A DNA stretch of 64,000 nt from Salipaludibacillus neizhouensis (GCF_002886185.1 NZ_KZ614146.1:1037454-1101453), one strand, 5' to 3'; shown: positions 44,098 through 58,165, counted from the first letter of the stretch. The notes: generated by a model not told the origin, from the letters alone. Made by a program: numbers and translations.

Positions 44098-44391
44098 TTA
44101 AAATACCTCATTTACTTCCCAAGATTCTACTGTCAGGTAAGCGGTTTGGGGATCATAGCCTTTTCCTATTAAATAACTGATGGCAGCCACTTCCCTCATG
44201 GCATGGAGATGTGATGTAACTTGAGCTTCTTGAAGGCCGTATTGAACAAAAGGTTCTACCATGGACAAAGTATGTTGTTTTAACTGTTGTATTTGCTGGG
44301 CGGGGTATGGCTGTGGATTGTGATAAGAATGTTGTACTAGATTTCCATAGTGTGGGTTAGGTGAAGATGGATAATTATTATAATGATGCAT
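44098..44391 (-). CDS. Tyr/Pro/Asn-rich small protein, possibly spore-associated
   Basis: AAAGGAGC precedes ATG 44391; 97 residues. An N-terminal low-complexity part (MHHYNNYPSSPNPHYGNLVQ) is followed by a helical domain (LSMVEPFVQYGLQEAQVTSH, AAISYLIGKGYDPQTAYLTV). The leader composition is like that of the divergent ferritin-like/cupin gene and is typical of Bacillus coat or surface proteins. The spore link is inference. Confidence 0.65.
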   Translation of the reverse strand: MHHYNNYPSSPNPHYGNLVQHSYHNPQPYPAQQIQQLKQHTLSMVEPFVQYGLQEAQVTSHLHAMREVAAISYLIGKGYDPQTAYLTVESWEVNEVF

Positions 44392-44571
44392 AAAACCAGC
44401 TCCTTTTTTCGTAAATACACATTAACCTATGTTTGAATTTACTACGTAGTGTGCCTAATTAATTTACGTAACACCCCCAATTCTAGTTTTATAAGATAGG
44501 ATGATATAACGTACCTTCTCGGAGCATAGGCATATGATGTTTTTAGAAACGATGAAGGGAATGATGAGAAC

Positions 44572-45483
44572 ATGAATTATGGCCATAACTCGTATCCATA
44601 TCCTTATTACGTTAATCCGCCAAATTATAACTCAGACGATATGTTAAGAAATAGTCAAGGATTAAATGAAAAAGTAACGGAAGCAATTCTTGCTGGGGTA
44701 AAAAGAGAAGCTAATGCTTTTGATTTCTATACACGATTAGTAAATACGGCACCAAATCAAATGCACAGGAATGAGATTCTTCAAGCGTTAGATTTGAAAA
44801 AAGTTCATGTGGCCCAACTTACTAATCTTTATACGAATGTTACTGGAAGGCAGCCCGAGTATCAGGTTGAAAATATTCCATTTCATAGTTATGAAGATGG
44901 TTTACGAAAGGCTTATGAAGCAGAATTAGAGGGGTTTGATGACTATCAGAAAAGCAGTTTACTAACGCAGAATCCTCACGTTCAAAATGTATTTTTAGGG
45001 GTATTGCATGGGGAAGAAGCGAATGCGACGCGGATGATGTCTTTAAATGATGAAGCGGCAGATCGATTAAATGATTATGGTACAGAACCACTTGTCATTG
45101 ACATAGAAGAGGTTACAACGCAGAACAACACTTTCCGCACTGCTTTATGGACGGGGGATCATTTGCAAGTAACCTTAATGAGTATCGATGTTGGCGATGA
45201 CATTGGTTTAGAACTTCATCCAAACCTCGATCAATTTATCCGGATCCAGGAAGGGCAAGGAATCGTACAAATGGGGGATAGCCAAGACCAGTTGGATTTT
45301 CAAGAAAGAGCCTATGCAGACTACGCGATTATGGTACCTGCTGGAAAATGGCACAACCTAACGAATACGGGTAATCAACCAATTAAACTTTACTCGATTT
45401 ATGCGCCTCCTGAACATCCACATGGAACGGTTCATGAAACGAAAGCTGATGCCATGGCTGCGGAAGAAAGCCAGGATCATTAA
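44572..45483 (+). CDS. Ferritin-like domain fused to a cupin domain
   Basis: ATG 44572 (GATGAGAAC upstream); 303 residues. Residues 1-25 are Tyr/Pro/Asn-rich. Residues 30-160 form a four-helix ferritin/rubrerythrin-like bundle (EAILAGVKREANAFDFYTRL, LHGEEANATRMMSL, with E/H ligand spacing). Residues 175-290 form a cupin (TALWTGDHLQVTLMSIDVGD, IGLELHPNLDQFIRIQEGQG, MVPAGKWHNLTNTGN). The cupin keeps the His and Glu-like metal positions (H in ELHPN, H in KWHN). The fusion suggests a metal-dependent, oxidative-stress or spore-coat function; that is inference. Divergent from the small Tyr/Pro-rich gene. Confidence 0.8.
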   Translation: MNYGHNSYPYPYYVNPPNYNSDDMLRNSQGLNEKVTEAILAGVKREANAFDFYTRLVNTAPNQMHRNEILQALDLKKVHVAQLTNLYTNVTGRQPEYQVENIPFHSYEDGLRKAYEAELEGFDDYQKSSLLTQNPHVQNVFLGVLHGEEANATRMMSLNDEAADRLNDYGTEPLVIDIEEVTTQNNTFRTALWTGDHLQVTLMSIDVGDDIGLELHPNLDQFIRIQEGQGIVQMGDSQDQLDFQERAYADYAIMVPAGKWHNLTNTGNQPIKLYSIYAPPEHPHGTVHETKADAMAAEESQDH

Positions 45484-45507
45484 TTGATCCAGATAAAAAA
45501 CAAGGTG

Positions 45508-45549
45508 AGGATAGGAAAAAGTTGAAGCTAACTAACTTTTCCCTATCCT
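45508..45549 (+). terminator. Terminator after the ferritin/cupin gene
   Basis: AGGATAGGAAAAAGTT pairs with AACTTTTCCCTATCCT (one mismatch), followed by a T-rich TATTTATTT. Confidence 0.8.
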
Positions 45550-45627
45550 TATTTATTTACCTGAAAAACGAGAAGGAACATTTTTTCATAGGAAGGAAAT
45601 TACTCTCAACGACAATATTATGCGAAC

Positions 45628-45656
45628 ACGAGCTGTGAAATACAGGTCGTTTTTTT
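45628..45656 (+). terminator. Second downstream intrinsic terminator
   Basis: ACGAGCTGT pairs with ACAGGTCGT (one mismatch), followed by six T. No gene lies between this and the previous terminator, so it is a back-up or ends a short RNA. Confidence 0.55.
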
Positions 45657-45757
45657 CTGTCTGAGAGCCAAAGTGATGGAAGAATATGTTAAAATAAAAA
45701 GAACTTGTGCTTTATCGTTTCGTTTCTAATAGAATACCAGAATGGTGAGGTGAAAGA

Positions 45758-48214
45758 ATGAACGATATCAAAGAAAGATTAAGAAAACTAAAAGCAAAGC
45801 GGGAAAACCTTGCTAGTGAGTTTGATGTTGTTGTTAAAGAATATGAATCCAGTGATGTCCTTTCAGAAAATGAAAAATTACGGACTGCACTGCATGATCA
45901 AATACTAGATGAAAAAACAAATATTTTAAAAGTCTCAAAGGAAAAATTACATACGTATTTCGGTACGAAGATAGAACCTACGCGTGATCAATTATCCGAT
46001 TTTGAAAAGGTATCAAAAACAGAAATTGAAAAGTTAAAAGAACGCATCACAAAGTTGCTTCGCGATGACGAAGAATCAATGAAGCTAAAATTACAGGACT
46101 TATCAAACGAAGTTGAAGACATGATTCTAAAGGAACAGGCCTTGCTTGCCAAAGAAGAGCAGAATTTATTGCATTCTTTTTCAGGTACTTATGAACAGTT
46201 GGGTAAAGAAGACGTGTCGGAGGATGTCATTCAAAAGCGAATGAAGCAAAACCGCCTTGAAATGAAAATAGGGTTAAACGTAATCAATAAGCTAGGCATA
46301 CTTTTAATTATTTTTGGTGTGGCGGCGGCCTTCAGGTATTCCTATACCACCTGGTTCAATGATTACCTAAAAGGTGGCATGTTTTCCGTTCTCGGTATCC
46401 TTATGCTCATTGGCGGAGAAAGCTTGTATCGAAAGGACAGACAGACTTTTTCGCTCGGTGTTATCGGAGGAGGGATAGCCGTATTATATGGATCCGTTTT
46501 CTTTAGTTATTTTTTATTAGAGATTATTGGACTCACAGTTGCTTTGTTAATCTCGATGTTAATTACGGTTACTGCTGTGATTCTTTCGCTTCGTTATGAA
46601 TCGAAAACAATTTGTACATTTGGATTAGTAGGCGGATATATTCCGTTTTACTCGTACTTGTTTTCTTTCGGTTTAGAAGGATATGCGGTAACGGCAGCGA
46701 TGGCTTATTTGCTTATACTGAGCGGATCAATTTTATGGATCTCCTTTCAAAAACAGTGGAACCTCGTACACTATATTAGCTTTCTATTAAACATTCCATC
46801 ATTTTTCATTTTGATTGCACTTTCCGCAAACAGTGGAATTAGTATGGTTTATACAATTTTAACGTTCCTGCTCTATTTAGTATTAACGATTGGGTATCCG
46901 TTGACATATAAAGTTTCATTAAAATGGATCGATGTGACAGTGTTAGCTTTTAACACTGCGATAAGTTGTACAGTCATTTATCATCTTTTTAATGGCTTAG
47001 GCTGGGATGATTTCAGAGGACTATTGGCCATTGGTTTCGGCGTTATTTACTTTGGATTAGGGAGATTTGTTGAACAAAGGATGGCGAACGAAAAGCAAAC
47101 AAGGGTACTATTTTACGGTACATCGATAACGTTTGCTGTTTTAGTAGTTCCTTTTCAGTTCGGGATTGAATGGTTAGCGATCGGATGGTTAATCGAAGGT
47201 ATTGTAATCATGCTTTACGCTAATCGTTACAAGCTAGTATTACTTGAAAAAGCAGGCTGGGCTGTTTTTGGATTGACGGTCGCAACGTTTTCACTTGAAA
47301 TTCTTCAATACATGAATGTTCTTCATGTTCAAAGAATTGACTTCTTTCATGTTAGGTATTTTGCTATCATGACTGGTTTAATCATTGTGATGGTTTATTA
47401 TGTGCTAGATCAGATGAAAAAAGAGAGTACGAAACTCTTTAATAGATTTGCCCGTTTTATTAGAGGTTTAAAATATTTTACGCTTGTGAACCTATGGGTA
47501 TACGTTATTTATGAAAGTACGTATGTTTTTAACCAGAACGTACCTGATTATTATGAGCACTTTTCTTTTTATCAATGGCTATTATTTTCGTTTATTTCGG
47601 TTGGATTTGGCTATGCTCTCAAGAAAATTCCTCTTTTGTACGATCGAATGGTAAGTTATTTCTGTTTGTTTTTATACGTGATTGGAAGTTTGGTTGGGCT
47701 ACTTGTGACGTTGACAATCCCAGCTTTAGGTGGCGATCAGAATACGTTTACCGATTACATCGCGTTGGTGATCTTAATTGGATTTAACTTTTTGATTTAT
47801 GCGACAGGTCGTGATCTTTTAATGGCTTATATCCGTGGACAATATAAAAATGCAGAGTTGTATCCACTAATTCTATCCATCTATTTTATTGCGGTTTTAG
47901 CGGCATTTCTTAATGTTCAATTCCAGTTAGGTGATGTTAGTTTTGTGATAAGTTTGATATTCCTAGCAGTTGCTGTTGGTTATATTTTATACGGTTTTAA
48001 AAGAAAATATGTGTATGTTCGTCGTATCGGGCTTGGGTTAACACTGTTCTCAACGGGGAAGTTATTTCTCTTTGACCTCGGATTTTTGACGGAAACGAGT
48101 AAAATTCAGGCTTATTTCTGCTTCGGTTTAGTATTGCTAGGAATATCATATATTTATCAAAAAGTATCGAGTTCACAAAATGAACAAGCCCAAAGGAAAA
48201 ATGAAACGACTTAA
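45758..48214 (+). CDS. DUF2339 multi-helix membrane protein
   Basis: ATG 45758 follows GGTGAGGTG; 818 residues. Residues 1-165 are soluble and coiled-coil-like (charged K/E/L pattern, DIKERLRKLKAKRENLASEF start). Residues 180-805 hold about twenty hydrophobic helices, starting NKLGILLIIFGVAAAFRYSY and FSVLGILMLIGGESLYRKDR. This is the DUF2339 layout. The function of the family is unknown; its role in the membrane is unproven. The next gene starts 36 bp after its stop. Confidence 0.88.
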   Translation: MNDIKERLRKLKAKRENLASEFDVVVKEYESSDVLSENEKLRTALHDQILDEKTNILKVSKEKLHTYFGTKIEPTRDQLSDFEKVSKTEIEKLKERITKLLRDDEESMKLKLQDLSNEVEDMILKEQALLAKEEQNLLHSFSGTYEQLGKEDVSEDVIQKRMKQNRLEMKIGLNVINKLGILLIIFGVAAAFRYSYTTWFNDYLKGGMFSVLGILMLIGGESLYRKDRQTFSLGVIGGGIAVLYGSVFFSYFLLEIIGLTVALLISMLITVTAVILSLRYESKTICTFGLVGGYIPFYSYLFSFGLEGYAVTAAMAYLLILSGSILWISFQKQWNLVHYISFLLNIPSFFILIALSANSGISMVYTILTFLLYLVLTIGYPLTYKVSLKWIDVTVLAFNTAISCTVIYHLFNGLGWDDFRGLLAIGFGVIYFGLGRFVEQRMANEKQTRVLFYGTSITFAVLVVPFQFGIEWLAIGWLIEGIVIMLYANRYKLVLLEKAGWAVFGLTVATFSLEILQYMNVLHVQRIDFFHVRYFAIMTGLIIVMVYYVLDQMKKESTKLFNRFARFIRGLKYFTLVNLWVYVIYESTYVFNQNVPDYYEHFSFYQWLLFSFISVGFGYALKKIPLLYDRMVSYFCLFLYVIGSLVGLLVTLTIPALGGDQNTFTDYIALVILIGFNFLIYATGRDLLMAYIRGQYKNAELYPLILSIYFIAVLAAFLNVQFQLGDVSFVISLIFLAVAVGYILYGFKRKYVYVRRIGLGLTLFSTGKLFLFDLGFLTETSKIQAYFCFGLVLLGISYIYQKVSSSQNEQAQRKNETT

Positions 48215-48249
48215 AATATAGTGAAGAAACAAAGCAATACACAGGAGGC

Positions 48250-49717
48250 ATGATGGATAAAGTGAAGCAGGTAATTAAAAAGCCTTGGTTTCTTGGGATG
48301 CTTATTTGTATATTTGTTGCCGTCGTCTTATGGAATTCCCGATTGAGAAGAGAAAGTACGGACTCTCTCAGAGTAATTTAACAACGGACTATACCGGTCT
48401 TCTTCCCAAAAGAGTGGAAAGGGTCGTTAAAGCAGAAAATTCGGCGGCTCTCCAACGGATTGTTAGAGAAGCAAACGAAAGTGGACAACAGATTTCGGTC
48501 GCGGGGTTACAGCATTCACAAGGTGGTCATACCTATTACGAAGATGGTGTTGTGCTTGATATGCGTACATTTAATGACGTAATAAACATCGACGAGCAGG
48601 CGAAAACGATACGTATAGAAGCTGGAGCAACTTGGGAGGATGTCCAAGAAGAAGTATTGCCATATGGATTAGCCTTGAAAGTGGCCCAATCACAATCAAT
48701 TTTTACAATCGGTGGTTCCCTTTCTGTCAATGCACACGGGCGAGATATCCGTTTTGGTCCCATGGCTGGAACTGTAAAGGAATTGACGCTTTTAACGCCG
48801 ACCGGTGAAATCAAGACGGTCACCCGTGATAACTCGGCAAGTTGGATGAAGTACGTGTTAGGCGGATATGGTTTGTTTGGGGTTATTTTAGATGCAACAT
48901 TAGAATTAACGGAAAATGATGTTTACACTATTCATACGGAAGAATTAAAAACAGAAGACTATGAATCCTATTTTTCGAATCTGTTAGATAATGAAAATAC
49001 GGTGATGCACTATGCAAGAGTAAGTGTTGCGCCAAGTAGTTTTCTAGATGAAATGTATGTGATTGATTACGCCGAAACAGGTAACCAGGATAATGAAACG
49101 CCACTTAAAGGCGAACAAGGTGTTCGACTAAGTAAATTCGCACTCGATATCGGTCGAACAGGGGGTATCTTGGAGGATCTATTCTGGGAAACACAAAAAC
49201 GATATATTAATTCCATTGATGGAAACTCAATTACTCGAAACAACGCGATGCGATCGGAATCTACGTTCATGGAATTTACGAAACCTGGCAAAGTGGAAGT
49301 GTTACAAGAATTTTTTGTACCGCTCAATTCCTATGAAGAATACATCGGTGATTTAAAGCAACTACTCCCGCGTGACGACAAGGACGATGATTTTAAAATA
49401 CATAATATTACGTTGCGGTATGCAGCTGAAGACCTCACACAAGTTTAAATTATGCGACTGAAGATATGATAGGTCTGGTTGTATTAATCCAGCACGGTTT
49501 AGATAAAGAAGACATTGCGAAGGCAGAAACAATTATTCAAGACTGGACCACCTTAACCAATGAATATGGTGGGACCTATTATTTACCTTATTATCGATAT
49601 CAAACGAAGGAACAATTCAAGGAGTCCTATCCCAATTGGCAAGACTTCAAAGAAGAAAAAGTAAAACGAGATCCAAATGATATTTTTCAAAATTTATTTT
49701 ATAACCATTACATTATA
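48250..49717 (+). pseudogene. Membrane-anchored FAD-binding oxidoreductase, broken by several indels
   Basis: AGGAGG leads to ATG 48250/48253 and an N-terminal anchor (KPWFLGMLICIFVAVVLW). That frame ends at 48381. Another frame continues SNLTTDYTGLLPKRVERVVK and a FAD_binding_4 domain (QQISVAGLQHSQGGHTYYE, SIFTIGGSLSVNAHGRD, YGLFGVILDATLEL) up to LTQV at 49448. A second indel moves the frame to NYATEDMIGLVVLIQHGLD, and the family end DPNDIFQNLFYNHYI follows at about 49714. The expected TAA is then out of frame (ATTATAATG), so translation would run into the next gene. This is the D-arabinono-lactone/alditol oxidase-like class; the substrate is unknown. Confidence 0.83.
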
Positions 49718-49732
49718 ATGAAGGAGTTTGTT

Positions 49733-50278
49733 ATGAAAACTAGGAGAGTGTGGCATATCCCTCTTGTTGTCACTGTGGGTCAGGTCGCCATTTTTCCATA
49801 CTATATCATTTGGTTAAAAGAGGTCTCCATGAATTTCACCTTGTTTGCGTGGATGTTTGCGGTATTTTCTTTTTCTGCCGCATGGGGGTATCGAGTGTTT
49901 CAGTCGAAAAAGAAGAAAACCACTTTCGGAATCTCATTTATTTATATTAGCATGGGTCTTGTCTATATACTTGTAGGATCTTTGAAAAATTCATTTGAAT
50001 TACTTCCATACATTGTTGTTTTTCTACAGGTTTTCCTAGGTTTTTTACAGGGCTACTTTCGTGCATGGCATATCGAACAGAAGACCTATAAACTACACGC
50101 TGTGAATCACTATTTAATAGTGGGAGTCACTATGATAGGTCTATCTTTCGTTCAAATTGTTTCTCCCGTTATTTTTATTATGGCATTTGGTGCCCTTTTG
50201 TGTGGTTGTGGTGTGTGGGATTTCAGTAGTAAAAAGAACATAAATGTTAACAAGAAGGAAGCAGAGAACCGTCCCTAG
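49733..50278 (+). CDS. Multi-helix membrane protein, now in frame with the broken oxidase
   Basis: GAAGGAG precedes ATG 49733; 181 residues with about six helices ([57 protein letters not shown] and others). It has its own ribosome site, so I treat it as a gene separate from the upstream FAD enzyme, though no stop separates them now. The last residues (KKEAENRP) and the TAG stop are encoded by dispersed repeat copy L. Its native end may have been replaced by the repeat. Function unknown. Confidence 0.65.
   Translation: MKTRRVWHIPLVVTVGQVAIFPYYIIWLKEVSMNFTLFAWMFAVFSFSAAWGYRVFQSKKKKTTFGISFIYISMGLVYILVGSLKNSFELLPYIVVFLQVFLGFLQGYFRAWHIEQKTYKLHAVNHYLIVGVTMIGLSFVQIVSPVIFIMAFGALLCGCGVWDFSSKKNINVNKKEAENRP
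50257..50275 (+). repeat. 20-bp dispersed repeat, copy L
   Basis: GGAAGCAGAGAACCGTCCC then TAG. The repeat is translated as EAENRP at the end of the membrane gene, and the adjoining CTAG holds the stop codons of both converging genes. Confidence 0.85.
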
Positions 50279-50715
50279 CTTTCAATAACCTCTATCAAAA
50301 GTTTTTCGAATTTAGACCTGTCTTCTTGGGTGAATGCCTTTGGACCTTTCGTTCGCTGGCCGCTTTTTCTTGCCATGGCACTCAGATATCGAGTATCAAG
50401 CAACTGTTCAATATTTTCATTTGTGTAGGCGAATCCTTTATGATGAAGGACTTTGCATCCTTTTGCCATGCCTAGTGATGCTAGACCGTAATCCTGAGTA
50501 ATAATAATGTCATCTTTTCGTGTTAGTTGCATAATTTTATAATCCGCAGCCTCAGCTCCAGTGTCGACGTAAACGGTCTCCACACCTTCAGGCTCTTCAT
50601 TATTGGAAAAATGAGCATAGCTTTTTACAAGAACGACAGGAATCTCAGCCCTCTTTGCAACCGCTATGGCGATATTTTTAACGGGACTTGCATCTGCATC
50701 GACGTATATTTTCAT
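50275..50715 (-). CDS. YaiI/YqxD family protein (UPF0178, DUF188)
   Basis: GGGGGG precedes ATG 50715; 146 residues. The DUF188 pattern is complete: [20 protein letters not shown] at the start, [33 protein letters not shown] and [16 protein letters not shown]188 has a PIN-like fold, suggesting a nuclease-type site (Asp residues in [14 protein letters not shown] and TQD), but activity is unproven. It is convergent with the membrane gene; both stop codons lie in one CTAG beside repeat copy L. Confidence 0.92.
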   Translation of the reverse strand: MKIYVDADASPVKNIAIAVAKRAEIPVVLVKSYAHFSNNEEPEGVETVYVDTGAEAADYKIMQLTRKDDIIITQDYGLASLGMAKGCKVLHHKGFAYTNENIEQLLDTRYLSAMARKSGQRTKGPKAFTQEDRSKFEKLLIEVIES

Positions 50716-51177
50716 AACAATACCCCCCCAATATGGCTTACTATAGATTTATGTATCAAGTGTTACTACCATTGTATTTGATTTTAATCTTTATATCAAA
50801 GCGGAGGTTTATTATGCGTAATCGAATATAGGCTGGATGTAAGGAAGTAGATTACTCTTCTTTGTATTCATTTAATGGAGGGAATGCAATTTCTTATAAA
50901 ACCGCAATGGAATAATAGATGTTAAATAACAGCGATCAATGAAAACTAGAATACTCAGGCTTTATTAAAATAGAGGGTGATTATGAATCCCAACACCTAC
51001 TATTATATAGAGTGAAAATCATCTCTTTGTCTTTAAAATAAGCAAGTTACTTCTATTATAATGGCACGTAAAAAATAGGGTGATGACAAAACAAGTGTTA
51101 TAGTTACGTATCAGAAGTGCTAGTAGTTATATGTTGTTGGGTTTGACACCTTAAAAAGGTTTGTAAATTAAAATGAA
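50716..51177. other. Gene-free interval upstream of rRNA operon 1
   Basis: No supported gene. A good ribosome site (CGGAGG near 50800) precedes an ATG whose frame stops after five codons, so it is at most a decayed small ORF. From about 51178 on, the sequence is shared with the leader of the second rRNA operon. Confidence 0.4.
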
Positions 51178-51273
51178 ATAATAGTAGACTATAAGGAAAG
51201 GATGTGATATGATTTTAGTCCGTCGTTAAGAAATAGTTTTTTAACACGGTTCATATCATTATTAAAAAACATC

Positions 51274-51302
51274 TTGCAAAGATGGTATTATTCTGGTATA
51301 GT
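51274..51302 (+). promoter_or_regulatory. rRNA operon 1, promoter P1
   Basis: TTGCAA, 17-bp spacer, TATAGT. The same arrangement is conserved before the second operon. Confidence 0.75.
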
Positions 51303-51347
51303 TAATATCTTGCTTCGGATAACAAGCGAAACGAGTTAAATAAGTTG

Positions 51348-51376
51348 TTGACTTTCAATTGATATATTGATATAAT
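51348..51376 (+). promoter_or_regulatory. rRNA operon 1, promoter P2
   Basis: TTGACT, 17-bp spacer, TATAAT: near consensus. The second operon has TTGACA here. Confidence 0.85.
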
Positions 51377-51567
51377 ATAAAGATTGACTCGAAAACAACG
51401 ATCAACACATTGACCTTTGAAAACTAAACAAAAAGCCAAGCAAAGTGGGATATTTTAAAATATCCCGTCAAATGAAACAAATCGTTGAATGGTAACATTC
51501 GACAAACGCCAGACGAAAGTTTGGTTTTGATGTCTAGGACATCAAGCTTGATGATAAGTCATCATAC

Positions 51568-53138
<1,571 letters not shown>

Positions 53139-53529
53139 AAGGAGCATTTAAGCTCAACTTATTGAATCGAACTTTGTCTTGGACTTTTTGTTTAGTTTTG
53201 AGAGGTTAGTCTCTCAAAGCTTCTTTTCTTTGAAAGAAGCCTTTGTCCTTTGAAAACTGGATAACGAAATGACTGAAAAGAATCACCGGTTATACCCTTT
53301 GAATACGTTCAAAGAAAGTGAACCGAGTGTCTTAGATGTAGGCTAAGAAAGACGCCACCAATTGTGAGTGGAAATTATCCGAAGAATTTTATATTCGAAG
53401 ATAATTTTTGCAAGGAGAACCAAGGAGATCGAGGAAGCAAATGACGAATCCCCGGAGCGTACAACCGTACGTGAGGAGATGAGGAGTGCAGCTGACGATG
53501 AGATCTGCCGGTAATCCGCAACAAAAAAT
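53139..53529 (+). other. 16S-23S spacer of operon 1 (no tRNA genes)
   Basis: No tRNA-Ile or tRNA-Ala is present. The first 230 bases match the operon 2 spacer and then diverge at 53369. The distal part holds an imperfectly shared block around 53431-53495 (CCCGGAGCGTAC and GTACGTGAGG, AGTGCAGCTGAC) that looks like an inserted intergenic repeat. Confidence 0.75.
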
Positions 53530-56468
<2,939 letters not shown>

Positions 56469-56545
56469 AATGTTTTACTCTAAGCAACGATTCTTTTCAG
56501 TCCATCACGTTATCCAGTTTTGAGAGGTCAACGACCACTCACTAT

Positions 56546-56662
<117 letters not shown>

Positions 56663-56671
56663 AATTATGAA

Positions 56672-56702
56672 AAGACATTCTCTTTGGAGAGTGTCTTTTT
56701 TG
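56672..56702 (+). terminator. rRNA operon 1 terminator
   Basis: AAGACATTCTC pairs with GAGAGTGTCTT (one G-T pair), followed by a T run, 10 bp after the 5S gene. Confidence 0.85.
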
Positions 56703-56740
56703 TGGTTTTAAAGGGTTGTGCGGCTATAATATTGGAGGTA

Positions 56741-56970
56741 GGTAGAAACCAAGAGCATGAGTGAGAATAAGTGAGTTTGAAAAGTCCTTTTCGAGGTAGG
56801 TGCTACGGTGGTAGCACCTACAAACGTAGCAGGTAGAAACCAAGAGTATGAGCGAGAATAAGCGAGTTTGAAAAGTCCTTTTCGAGGTAGGTACTACGGC
56901 GGTAGCACCTACAAACGTAGCAGGTAGAAACCGGGAGGATGAGCGAGAATAAGGTAATTTGAAAAGGTGC
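56741..56970. repeat. 91-bp tandem repeat, about 2.5 units, each with a hairpin
   Basis: Units start at 56741, 56832 and 56923 (GGTAGAAACC..., period 91 bp); the third is cut short near 56970. Each of the first two holds the hairpin AGGTGCTAC...GTAGCACCT (one variant in unit 2). The array is non-coding and lies directly after the rRNA operon terminator. Confidence 0.85.
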
Positions 56971-57254
56971 TTCTACTATTAGTGACATTCAAAGCGACGA
57001 AGAAGTGAAGATAGTAGATATGCTTGACGTTTTCCGTCAGTGGGTGCGAATGTTTCAGCCTGAGAGTAATTAACCAAGTAATTTAGAGACATTCAATACC
57101 GGTTTTTCATTTTAACATTACTATAGCTAAAATAGTTACCTTAAAAGCTTTCTTGGTAACGGAGTGTACGTACTATACGGTTCTTGAAAGTAATCTCTTG
57201 ATAGACATGATACGATCCATGTAAATCACAGGCTTTACATTCTATATTAAAACT

Positions 57255-57273
57255 GAAGCGCAGAACCGTCCCC
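57255..57273 (+). repeat. 20-bp dispersed repeat, copy M
   Basis: GAAGCGCAGAACCGTCCCC, two changes from the consensus. In the long gene-free gap before the flavin reductase gene. Confidence 0.7.
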
Positions 57274-57351
57274 TTGTTTTATTATTTGTTAAAATAAAAC
57301 TTAAAATATAGAATTAACCCATATTACACTGTATAATTTATAATTCGTACC

Positions 57352-57371
57352 GAAGTACAGAGAACTGCCCC
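57352..57371 (+). repeat. 20-bp dispersed repeat, copy N (diverged)
   Basis: GAAGTACAGAGAACTGCCCC, with an extra base and one substitution relative to the consensus. Confidence 0.5.
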
Positions 57372-57499
57372 CCAAATCTTCTTCTTTGTACAAAATCAAA
57401 ATAGCATTTATACTGGTATAGTAATGAAAAAGGTTTAATTATTTTTTGTGCCAATGCATAAAGTAAATGAAAAACCAAAGTTTAGAGGAGGAAATGACT

Positions 57500-57970
57500 A
57501 TGGACCCACGAGAATTTAGAAATGCTTTAGGTTACTTTTCTACAGGTGTTACTGTCATTACAGGAAAAGTAGACGATAAACTAATAGGATTAACTGCAAA
57601 TGCTTTTTCATCACTATCATTAGATCCACCTTTGATATTGGTTTGTATTGATAAGAAAGCGAGTAGCATGGCTGCTTTTAACAAACAAAGTCCTTTCGCA
57701 GTAAATATTCTTCAAGAAGGACAAGAAGATGAATGTTGGAGATTTGCCAAACGAGCAGAGGACAAATATGAGGGAGCTTCGTATACTTTTTCCAAAGATG
57801 GAGTACCAATTTTAAATGATAATCTTGCTACGCTTGAATGTACAGTAGAAGAAGTACTCGAAGGTGGGGACCACTATATTGTAACCGGCCGTGTGCAGAG
57901 CGCATCACGAAATGAACAATTAAAACCACTTTTATTTTTTGGTGGAAAAACAGGCCACTTAGCAGAATAA
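57500..57970 (+). CDS. Flavin reductase family protein
   Basis: AGGAGG at 57486-57491 sets ATG 57500 (spacing eight; ATG 57494 is too close). The 156 residues show the flavin reductase-like domain: DPREFRNALGYFSTGVTVIT, NAFSSLSLDPPLILVCIDKK (FMN-binding), PFAVNILQEGQED and GDHYIVTGRVQS. Members supply reduced FMN/FAD to monooxygenases (HpaC, NtaB type). No partner monooxygenase is nearby. Confidence 0.9.
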   Translation: MDPREFRNALGYFSTGVTVITGKVDDKLIGLTANAFSSLSLDPPLILVCIDKKASSMAAFNKQSPFAVNILQEGQEDECWRFAKRAEDKYEGASYTFSKDGVPILNDNLATLECTVEEVLEGGDHYIVTGRVQSASRNEQLKPLLFFGGKTGHLAE

Positions 57971-57996
57971 AACGTAAATGGTTGTTTACAGAAATT

Positions 57997-58033
57997 AACA
58001 AAGACTCTTTCTTTTGTGGAAAGGGTCTTTGTT
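57997..58033 (+). terminator. Hairpin after the flavin reductase gene
   Basis: AACAAAGACTCTTTC pairs with GAAAGGGTCTTTGTT (one mismatch); 15-bp stem, no clear T run after it. Confidence 0.6.
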
Positions 58034-58146
58034 GATAAGAATGTAATAGCTCTGTTTACGGCACGCTTTTCAAGAAGAACTAGCCCTTAGCACTTAAATT
58101 GATGGTTGCGAAAGCTTACAATGTGGGTATTCCATTCAGAAGTAAT

Positions 58147-58165
58147 GAAGCAAAGAACCGTCCCC
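58147..58165 (+). repeat. 20-bp dispersed repeat, copy O
   Basis: GAAGCAAAGAACCGTCCCC, one change from the consensus. It lies 10 bp beyond the stop codon of the formate/nitrite channel gene. Confidence 0.75.

Noticed and set aside
53139..53529. tRNA-Ile/tRNA-Ala in the 16S-23S spacer
   Set aside because: No cloverleaf or TTCGA-type T-loop with a matching acceptor stem could be found in either spacer.
56741..56970. CRISPR array
   Set aside because: The 91-bp units are near-identical over their full length, with no short repeats separated by unique spacers, and no cas genes are nearby.
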